Origin: Oscillospiraceae bacterium
Lineage (GTDB): Bacteria > Bacillota > Clostridia > UMGS1810
Reading direction: 5' to 3'
Assembly: GCA_022769845.1 (NCBI GenBank)
Contig: JALEIO010000103.1
Location: 1-29,209 of the forward strand
DNA length: 29,209 nt
Positions 22,779 to 29,209 of this stretch are shown here, piece after piece (within the stretch, counting starts at the first letter, position 1; the number at the start of each line of letters is the position of its first letter). The translations under genes were made by a program, and so were the position numbers. The notes beneath the pieces are model-generated. The model was not told the DNA's origin. It searched no databases and worked only from the letters and a program-made list of their open reading frames with translations.

Positions 22779-24146
22779 TTGAATAAATTTTCGGCAATAA
22801 TTCTTGCTGCCGGGCAAGGAAAACGAATGAATTCCGAAATATGCAAGGTTATGCACAAATTAAGCGGCAAACCGCTTGCAAAATGGGTTAAAGACAAGCT
22901 GGACCTTGCAGGCTGCGAAAAAGAAGTTATGGTTATAGGTCATAAAAAAGAGCAGGTTAAAGATTTTTTTGGTGACAGCGTTCTTTATGCCGAACAAAGC
23001 AAAATGCTCGGCACAGGTCACGCGGTTATGATGACCGAGCCGTACTTTGAAAATGACGCTACCACCGTTATGGTGCTTTGCGGCGACGCACCTCTTATCA
23101 GTGAAAATCTCATAAAAAACGTAATAGAATATCACAAAAAAAACGGCGCAAGCGCAACGGTTGTTTCGGCGCGCCTTGAAAATCCCTTCGGGTACGGCAG
23201 AATTATTAAAGCAAGCGACGGCTCGCTTTTGAAAATTGTTGAGCAAAAAGACGCAAACGAGCAAGAAAAAAAGGTAAATGAAGTAAACTCGGGTATGTAC
23301 TGTTTTGAGTCAAAAGACCTTTTTGACGCGCTTAAAAAAATAAAAAACGACAATGCTCAAGGAGAATATTACCTCACCGACACAATTTCGGTTTTAAAAG
23401 GCGAGGGCAAAAAGGTTTTGGCATTTTCTGCCGACAACGCAAACGAAATTCTCGGTGTCAACAACAGAATTGACCTTGCAAACGCGCAAAAAATCAAGCA
23501 CGATGAAATTATAGAAAAGCACCTTATAAACGGCGTTACAATAATCGATCCTATGTCAACTTACATTGACGACGAGGCTGTTATTGAAAGCGACACGGTG
23601 ATTTATCCCAATACAAACATAAAAGGAAATTCGCATATCGGAAAAATGTGCGAAATCGGTCCAAACAGCGTTATTACCGACACAAAAATCGGCGATAGCG
23701 TAGTGTTTTTAAGCTCGGTTGCAGATAGAGCAAGCGTGGGCGACAACTCCACCGTCGGTCCGTTCGCGTATCTGCGTCCCAAGGCAGATATCGGAAAGCA
23801 CGTTAAAATCGGCGATTTTGTAGAGGTTAAAAATTCAAATATCGACGAGGGCACAAAGGTGTCGCATCTAACGTATATCGGCGACAGCGACGTGGGTAAA
23901 AACATCAACTTCGGCTGCGGAACAATCACCGTAAACTATGACGGCAAAAACAAATTCCGCACCGTTATTGAAGATAATGCATTTATCGGTTGCAACACAA
24001 ACCTTGTAGCACCTGTAAAGGTTAAGAAAAACGCGTTTGTAGCAGCCGGCTCAACCATCACAGATGATGTTGACGAAAACGCTCTTGCAATAGCGAGAAG
24101 CCGTCAGACAATCAAGAAAAACTGGCATAAAAAAGAGGAACAATAA
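22779..24146 (+). CDS. glmU: Bifunctional GlcNAc-1-P uridyltransferase / GlcN-1-P acetyltransferase
   Basis: Makes UDP-GlcNAc, the first peptidoglycan precursor. The 455-residue length is typical. The N-terminal nucleotidyltransferase domain starts ILAAGQGKRMN (8-18); the C-terminal left-handed beta-helix acetyltransferase has hexapeptide repeats and the conserved NFGCGTITVNYDGKNK. The start is TTG at 22779, with AAGGA (22765-22769) 9 nt upstream; the GTG at 22771 runs into a stop. The usual KVLHK stretch reads KVMHK, and the preceding Leu-Pro is Ile-Cys, a conservative oddity. It heads the order glmU-prs-pth-mfd seen in many Firmicutes; purR and spoVG, which precede glmU in Bacillus, are absent and the purine operon takes their place. 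Confidence 0.96.
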   Translation: MNKFSAIILAAGQGKRMNSEICKVMHKLSGKPLAKWVKDKLDLAGCEKEVMVIGHKKEQVKDFFGDSVLYAEQSKMLGTGHAVMMTEPYFENDATTVMVLCGDAPLISENLIKNVIEYHKKNGASATVVSARLENPFGYGRIIKASDGSLLKIVEQKDANEQEKKVNEVNSGMYCFESKDLFDALKKIKNDNAQGEYYLTDTISVLKGEGKKVLAFSADNANEILGVNNRIDLANAQKIKHDEIIEKHLINGVTIIDPMSTYIDDEAVIESDTVIYPNTNIKGNSHIGKMCEIGPNSVITDTKIGDSVVFLSSVADRASVGDNSTVGPFAYLRPKADIGKHVKIGDFVEVKNSNIDEGTKVSHLTYIGDSDVGKNINFGCGTITVNYDGKNKFRTVIEDNAFIGCNTNLVAPVKVKKNAFVAAGSTITDDVDENALAIARSRQTIKKNWHKKEEQ

Positions 24147-24177
24147 AAAAGTTTATATATACGAAGGAGTTAAACCA

Positions 24178-25134
24178 ATGATATCACACGGTAAGAACAT
24201 CAAAATCTTTACTGCCAACGCAAGCAGCGATTTGGCAAAAAAAATTGCCGAACACCTCGGCGTTTCACTGGGCGATGCGCAGGTAGGAAAATTTTCGGAC
24301 GGCGAAATTTATGTTAACATCAATGAAACTGTCCGCGGCTCGGACGTTTTCGTGGTTCAGTCCACATGCGATCCCGTAAACGACAATCTTATGGAGCTTC
24401 TTATTATGATTGACGCATTCAAACGTGCGTCGGCAGGCAGAATTACTGCGGTTATGCCCTATTTCGGCTACGCAAGACAGGACAGAAAAGCAAAGGCGCG
24501 CGATCCTATTTCGGCAAAGCTTGTTGCAGACCTTATTGCAACCGCAGGAGCAGACAGAGTTCTTACAATGGATTTGCACGCTCCGCAAATTCAGGGATTT
24601 TTCAACGTTCCCGTTGACCACCTTCTCGGCGTTCCCGTTCTTGCAAAATATTTCAGAGAAGAAATGAAGGACGTCGGAGACAACCTCGTTGTTGTATCAC
24701 CCGACCTTGGCAGCGTTACAAGAGCACGAAACTTTGCGCAGCGTCTTGACGCTCCGATTGCAATTATCGACAAAAGGCGCCCCAAGGCAAACGTTTCGGA
24801 GGTTATGAACATAATCGGCGACATCAAGGACAAAACCGCCATTTTGGTAGACGATATGATTGACACCGCAGGCACAATAACAAACGGCGCACAGGCGCTT
24901 ATCGACCGCGGCGCAAAAAAGGTTTACGCCTGCTGTACTCACGGCGTGCTTTCGGGTCCTGCTATCGATAGAATAAAAAATTCGTGCATTGAGCAGCTTG
25001 TTATGCTCGACACAATCACTCTTTCGGACGAAAAGAAAATAGACAAAATCAAAACTCTTTCGGTTGCTCCTATTTTCGGTGAAGCTATCGACAAGGTTTA
25101 TGAAGAAACATCAATAAGCACACTTTTTATATAA
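24178..25134 (+). CDS. prs: Ribose-phosphate pyrophosphokinase (PRPP synthase)
   Basis: Makes PRPP from ribose 5-phosphate and ATP. The 318 residues are class I length. Motifs are YFGYARQDRKAKARDPISAK (ATP flexible loop, 95-114), MDLHAPQIQGFF (131-142, metal) and the PRPP loop VDDMIDTAGTITN (224-236). AAGGAG lies 8 nt before the ATG. It starts 31 nt after glmU and is followed by two hairpins. Its product feeds PurF of the divergent purine operon as well as pyrimidine, histidine and NAD synthesis. Confidence 0.97.
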   Translation: MISHGKNIKIFTANASSDLAKKIAEHLGVSLGDAQVGKFSDGEIYVNINETVRGSDVFVVQSTCDPVNDNLMELLIMIDAFKRASAGRITAVMPYFGYARQDRKAKARDPISAKLVADLIATAGADRVLTMDLHAPQIQGFFNVPVDHLLGVPVLAKYFREEMKDVGDNLVVVSPDLGSVTRARNFAQRLDAPIAIIDKRRPKANVSEVMNIIGDIKDKTAILVDDMIDTAGTITNGAQALIDRGAKKVYACCTHGVLSGPAIDRIKNSCIEQLVMLDTITLSDEKKIDKIKTLSVAPIFGEAIDKVYEETSISTLFI

Positions 25135-25150
25135 AATAATACATAAAATT

Positions 25151-25185
25151 TCGGCGGCAAAACAAAGCCGCCGATAATTTTCTTT
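25151..25185 (+). terminator. Intrinsic terminator after prs (first hairpin)
   Basis: CGGCGGC (25152-25158) pairs with GCCGCCG (25167-25173), extended by one T-A pair, with an 8-nt A-rich loop. ATAATTTTCTTT follows. A strong G/C stem with a T-rich tail. Confidence 0.75.
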
Positions 25186-25201
25186 AATAAAACACACAGG
25201 T

Positions 25202-25230
25202 GGCAAAATATTTTATTTTGCCGTTTTGTT
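25202..25230 (+). terminator. Second hairpin after prs
   Basis: GGCAAAAT (25202-25209) pairs with ATTTTGCC (25215-25222) around a short A/T loop, followed by GTTTTGTTGT. Together with the first hairpin it forms a tandem terminator between prs and pth. No clear pth promoter was found in 25223-25259, so pth and mfd may rely on readthrough or a non-consensus promoter. Confidence 0.6.
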
Positions 25231-25259
25231 GTATTCAAGTTTAAGAAGGTGAATTTACA

Positions 25260-25832
25260 ATGTATCTTATCGCAGGGCTGGGAAATCCCGACAAAAAATA
25301 TGACTGCACCCGTCATAATATAGGGTTTGACGCTATAGATATGATAGCAAGAGAAATTAACTGCGACATTAAAAAATTAAAATTCAAAGCTCTGCTCGGA
25401 GAGGGCAAAATCGGCGGCGAAAAGGTTATTTTGGCAAAACCGCAGACATATATGAACAACAGCGGAGAAGCTGTACGCGACATTGCGGCATTTTATAAAA
25501 TCGAACCGAAAAACATTATTATTTTTCATGACGATATAAGCCTTCCCACCGGCAGAATAAGACTTCGCCCCAAGGGCAGCGACGGCGGTCACAACGGGCT
25601 TAAATCAATTATTTATCAGCTTGTCAGCGATGAATTTCTGCGCGTAAAAATCGGCGTCGGCGCACCCGAAAACAAAAACTTCGACCTTGCCGATTACGTT
25701 TTGGGCAAGTTTACAAAAGAAGATTTGGAGAAAATTATTCCCGTATTGAAAGAATGTTTTGCAATTTCAGAGAGCATTATAAAAGACGGAATATCAAACG
25801 CTATGAATAAATACAACGGCAAGGAATTTTAA
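25260..25832 (+). CDS. pth: Peptidyl-tRNA hydrolase
   Basis: Recycles peptidyl-tRNA released from stalled ribosomes. The 190 residues are typical. The active-site residues are in place: Asn9 (GLGNP), His19 (TRHNIGF), Asn66 (TYMNNSG), Asp91 (FHDDISLP) and Asn112 (GGHNGLKS). AAGAAGGTG lies upstream of the ATG. mfd follows after 24 nt. In Bacillus ctc/rplY sits before pth; here it is absent. Nothing else is unusual. Confidence 0.97.
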   Translation: MYLIAGLGNPDKKYDCTRHNIGFDAIDMIAREINCDIKKLKFKALLGEGKIGGEKVILAKPQTYMNNSGEAVRDIAAFYKIEPKNIIIFHDDISLPTGRIRLRPKGSDGGHNGLKSIIYQLVSDEFLRVKIGVGAPENKNFDLADYVLGKFTKEDLEKIIPVLKECFAISESIIKDGISNAMNKYNGKEF

Positions 25833-25856
25833 ATTTTAAGAAAGGAGCGGTCTTTA

Positions 25857-28800
25857 TTGCAGGCGCTTGCAAAATTAGTAAGTCTTTATCCCGAGCTTTG
25901 CGCTGTTCAAGGCGCAGTAGTAAACGGCACAACTCCCATATCGGTTTCGGGCACGACAGGCTCGCAGAAAAATCAGCTTATATACGCTATTGCCGAAAAC
26001 ACAGGCAAAAAAGCGCTCATAATCGCTCCCGATGAACTTTCGGCTAACGAAACCAAAAACGACCTTGCGTCTATGAGTGGAGAAAACGTGCTGTTTTTCA
26101 GGGCAAAGGAATACGTTTTTTATGACGTGGACGTGTCTACAAAAGAGATTGAGGCCGAAAGAATTAACGTTATAAAAAATCTTAAAAACGCACGGTATAT
26201 TGTTACAAGTGCGGCGGCGGTTATGCAGTATACCATAAAAAAAGAAATTTTTGAAAAACACAGTAAAAAAATCGCCGTATCGGATACCATAAACGTTCCC
26301 GATTTTATAAAATCTCTTTCCGAAATCGGCTACAAGCGCGTTTCGCAGGTAGAAAGTCCGGGACAATTTTCGGTTCGCGGTTCGATAATAGATATACTTT
26401 TGCCGGGTGAAATCTACGGTGCGAGAATTGAGCTTTTTGATGACAGTATCGACACAATCCGAAGCTTTGACCCTCTTACGCAGCTGTCGCTCGAAAGCCT
26501 TGACCATACAGAAATTTATCCTGCGCGCGAACTGATTTTTGATGAGGAAACGAAAAAAAACGTCATCAAAAAAATACGCGCGCTGAAAAACGAAAACTTT
26601 ATTTCGGACGCTTTGAAGCTCGAAAACGAGGGGTATTTTTCATCGCTGGACAAATATATTCCTTATTTTTACGAAAAGCTTCCCACCCTTTTTGACTATA
26701 TCAACGACGATTTTATAATTTTTGCAGACGAGCCCGCAAGAGTGCTTGACCGGGCGAAAACATACGAAAAAGAACAGCACGAGATAGTTGCCTCAATGCT
26801 CGAAAAAGGTCTTTTTCCCAAAACAAAAGGCGAATACACATTAGACGCCGACAGCGTTATATTAAATTCGACAAATTATGCGCTTGTTCTTCTTAACGCC
26901 GTTTCACATTTTCAGCTCGACATTCCAACAAAAGAGCTTATAAATATCACCGCTAAAACTTTGCCTTCATACAGCGGAAAAAGCGAGTTTTTAGTGGACG
27001 ATATCAAATACTGGAAAAGCAAAAACTACCGCATTATGCTGTTTTTGTCGAACGAGGATAAGGCAAAGGCAGTAAAACAGTCGCTTACCGATTACGGTAT
27101 TGAGGCGGTTGTATGCGGCAATGCCGACTTTCTTCCCGCCGAGGGTGAAATTTTCATCTGCACGGGATTTATAGCCAAAAGCTTTGAATATCCTTCAATA
27201 AAATGCGTATTTTTGAGCGATAATTCAACCTATGCGGTTCAGAAAAGGAAAAAGCCAAAGGCAAAAAACAAAAGGAACATTATTAAAAGCTTTGACGAGC
27301 TTAAATACGGCGATTATGTTGTTCACAACACGCACGGAATCGGTCAGTACGTCGGCATAAAGGAGCTTAACGTCGAGGGAATTGTCCGCGATTATATCAA
27401 GATAAAATACCGCTCGGGCGATTTTTTGTACGTTCCGACAAATCAGCTTGACCTTTTGCACAAATATGTCGGCTCGGAAGCAAAAAACGTAAAGCTCAAC
27501 AAGCTGGGCGGAACGGAATGGCAAAAAACCACGGCGCGCGTAAAAGAAAGCGTTGCGCTTCTTGCCGATGACCTTATAAAGCTATACGCCGAGCGCAGTA
27601 AAATAAAAGGGCACATTTTTTCGCCCGATTCGGCTTGGCAAAAGGAATTTGAAGATGCCTTTCCGTATGAGGAAACCGCCGACCAGCTGCGATGCATTGC
27701 CGAGGTTAAAAAGGATATGGAGGACGGAAAGTGTATGGACCGTCTTTTGTGCGGAGACGTCGGGTACGGCAAAACCGAGGTTGCTCTGCGAGCTGCGTTC
27801 AAGTGCGTTGAGGAAAGCTTTCAGGTGGCGTATCTTGTGCCTACAACCCTTCTTGCACAGCAGCATTACAACACCTTTAAATCACGAATGGAAAAGTATC
27901 CCATAAAGGTTGAAATGCTTTCGAGATTTCGCACAAAAAAACAGCAGGCAGATATAGTTAAAAAATTAAAAAGCGGCGAAATTGACGTTATAATAGGTAC
28001 GCACAGGCTGCTGCAAAAGGACGTCGGCTTTAAAAATCTCGGACTTCTCATTATTGACGAAGAACAGCGCTTCGGAGTAGGTCACAAGGAAACAATAAAA
28101 AAGCTTAAAAGCAATGTAAACGTGCTTACATTAAGCGCAACACCCATCCCCAGAACGCTCAATATGGCGCTTGTCGGAATACGCGATTTAAGCGTAATTA
28201 CTGAACCGCCGCAAAACCGCTATCCCGTTCAGACCTTTGTTTTAGAGCGGAGTGATGCGGTTATACAGAACGCAATCGAACGCGAAATGGCGCGAAACGG
28301 TCAGGTTTATTATCTTTTTAACAGAGTGGAAAACATTGATGTTAAAACCTCGCAGATTCAGCGTATGTTTCCGGACAAGCGAGTTGTTTCGGCGCACGGA
28401 AAAATGAGTGAAACGCAGCTTGAAGAAATTATGATTGACTTTTTAAACGGCGATATTGACATTTTGGTGTGCACAACCATAATAGAAACAGGGCTTGACG
28501 TTGCGAACGTCAACACTATAATTATAGAAAACGCAGATAAATTAGGGCTTTCGCAGCTTTATCAGCTTAAAGGGCGGGTAGGCCGTTCAAACCGCCTTGC
28601 GTATGCGTATTTAACCTACGAAAAGAATAAGGTGCTTGACCAGACGGCACAAAAAAGGCTTCAGGCAATAAAAGAATTTACCGAGTTCGGCTCCGGATTT
28701 AAAATTGCGATGCGCGACCTTGAAATAAGGGGCGCGGGAAATCTTTTGGGCAAGCAGCAGCACGGCAATATGAACCTTGTCGGCTATGATATGTACTGCT

Positions 28801-29209
28801 CGCTTTTGGAGAGCGCGGTTGCGGAATTAAAGGGCGAAAAATCGGAAACGTCATTTGATGTTAACATTGATTTAAAGGTTAGCGCATATATTCCAAAATC
28901 CTACATTGAAGACGAAATCTTAAGAATGGATATGTATAAAAAAATAGCCTCAATAACTGACGAAGAGGATGTTTTGTCCGTTACTGACGAGCTTATAGAC
29001 CGTTTCGGCACGTTTGACAAAAATGTTGAAAATCTTATCGACATTGCATATATAAAATCTCTGTGCCAAACTGCACGAATTTCAGACGTTACGCAAAAAG
29101 ACGGATTTATAAACTTTACAATCGAGGACAACATAAATCCAAAAGTTATTGTGGACATTCTTGCCGACAAGTCGTTAAAGCTTATGTTTTCATCGGGCGA
29201 AAAATCATA
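25857..29209 (+). CDS. mfd: Transcription-repair coupling factor (partial, 3' end beyond window)
   Basis: Displaces stalled RNA polymerase from DNA lesions and recruits UvrA. The reading frame is open from a TTG at 25857 (AAGGAG 9 nt upstream) to the window end, 1117 codons without a stop; known Mfd proteins have about 1150-1180 residues, so only the last few dozen are missing. Seen in order: the UvrB-like N-terminal region (ISVSGTTGSQKNQLIYAIA; SPGQFSVRGSIIDI), the RNA polymerase interaction domain (from about 484, YGDYVVHNTHGIGQYVG), then the helicase motor with Walker A GDVGYGKTE (633-641), DEEQ box (734-737), TLSATPIPRTL, and QLKGRVGRSN. The TRG-type region and the start of the C-terminal D7 domain follow. 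It lies 24 nt after pth. Confidence 0.96.
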   Translation, partial: MQALAKLVSLYPELCAVQGAVVNGTTPISVSGTTGSQKNQLIYAIAENTGKKALIIAPDELSANETKNDLASMSGENVLFFRAKEYVFYDVDVSTKEIEAERINVIKNLKNARYIVTSAAAVMQYTIKKEIFEKHSKKIAVSDTINVPDFIKSLSEIGYKRVSQVESPGQFSVRGSIIDILLPGEIYGARIELFDDSIDTIRSFDPLTQLSLESLDHTEIYPARELIFDEETKKNVIKKIRALKNENFISDALKLENEGYFSSLDKYIPYFYEKLPTLFDYINDDFIIFADEPARVLDRAKTYEKEQHEIVASMLEKGLFPKTKGEYTLDADSVILNSTNYALVLLNAVSHFQLDIPTKELINITAKTLPSYSGKSEFLVDDIKYWKSKNYRIMLFLSNEDKAKAVKQSLTDYGIEAVVCGNADFLPAEGEIFICTGFIAKSFEYPSIKCVFLSDNSTYAVQKRKKPKAKNKRNIIKSFDELKYGDYVVHNTHGIGQYVGIKELNVEGIVRDYIKIKYRSGDFLYVPTNQLDLLHKYVGSEAKNVKLNKLGGTEWQKTTARVKESVALLADDLIKLYAERSKIKGHIFSPDSAWQKEFEDAFPYEETADQLRCIAEVKKDMEDGKCMDRLLCGDVGYGKTEVALRAAFKCVEESFQVAYLVPTTLLAQQHYNTFKSRMEKYPIKVEMLSRFRTKKQQADIVKKLKSGEIDVIIGTHRLLQKDVGFKNLGLLIIDEEQRFGVGHKETIKKLKSNVNVLTLSATPIPRTLNMALVGIRDLSVITEPPQNRYPVQTFVLERSDAVIQNAIEREMARNGQVYYLFNRVENIDVKTSQIQRMFPDKRVVSAHGKMSETQLEEIMIDFLNGDIDILVCTTIIETGLDVANVNTIIIENADKLGLSQLYQLKGRVGRSNRLAYAYLTYEKNKVLDQTAQKRLQAIKEFTEFGSGFKIAMRDLEIRGAGNLLGKQQHGNMNLVGYDMYCSLLESAVAELKGEKSETSFDVNIDLKVSAYIPKSYIEDEILRMDMYKKIASITDEEDVLSVTDELIDRFGTFDKNVENLIDIAYIKSLCQTARISDVTQKDGFINFTIEDNINPKVIVDILADKSLKLMFSSGEKS

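Noticed and set aside
25875..26507. A 210-codon minus-strand reading frame
   Set aside because: It is the antisense of the mfd N-terminal region; the plus-strand translation is clearly Mfd and the antisense product shows no recognisable features.
1..29209. CRISPR array, prophage, transposase, toxin-antitoxin pair or defence system
   Set aside because: No spaced direct repeats, integrase, transposase or known defence motifs were found on either strand; nearly all genes are housekeeping or metabolic.

Overview
The window looks like chromosomal DNA from an anaerobic, low-GC Gram-positive bacterium, most likely class Clostridia. Evidence: A/T-rich DNA with strong Shine-Dalgarno sites and several TTG/GTG starts; consensus sigma-A-type promoters; an [FeFe]-hydrogenase-like protein; a PurF of the [4Fe-4S] type; a ZTP riboswitch; a G5+M23 peptidase; and the Firmicutes gene order glmU-prs-pth-mfd. 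The genus cannot be fixed from the sequence alone. No rRNA, CRISPR array, prophage or intact insertion sequence is visible.

Layout. (1) 1-820, minus strand: six tRNA genes transcribed Val-Asp-Phe-Gly-Cys-Met(CAT) from one strong promoter, with inverted repeats in most spacers. (2) 838-6566, minus strand: a gene run read as P-loop ATPase, tyrS, DRTGG-type protein, RsbW/RsbT-like ATPase, putative sensory [FeFe]-hydrogenase, second DRTGG-type protein, hslO (Hsp33). (3) 6699-7940, minus: a membrane-anchored G5/M23 cell-wall peptidase. (4) 8032-9180, plus: a promoter and three small genes of unknown function, the last encoding a Cys-rich protein with a hydrophobic tail, followed by hairpins and a bidirectional terminator. 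(5) 9331-22520, minus: a ten-gene purine operon (purE-purC-purF-purM-purN-IMP cyclohydrolase-AICAR transformylase-purD-purL-fhs) behind a consensus promoter and a ZTP riboswitch with an overlapping terminator. (6) 22712-29209, plus: glmU, prs, pth and the first 1117 codons of mfd, which runs off the window.

How the genes work together. The purine operon covers the route from PRPP to IMP apart from purB, with no purK seen. The last two steps are done by separate proteins: a stand-alone AICAR transformylase and an archaeal-type (PurO-family) IMP cyclohydrolase. fhs makes 10-formyl-THF from formate, the cofactor for PurN and AICAR transformylase. The ZTP riboswitch senses the AICAR-derived alarmone that builds up when 10-formyl-THF is short. 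Divergently, prs makes PRPP, the substrate of PurF. The hydrogenase-like protein keeps the four H-cluster cysteines but has Ala at the usual proton-transfer Cys. With a histidine-kinase-type ATPase and two DRTGG proteins beside it, it looks like a redox or H2 sensing module rather than a bulk H2 enzyme; this is the most interesting poorly understood system here.
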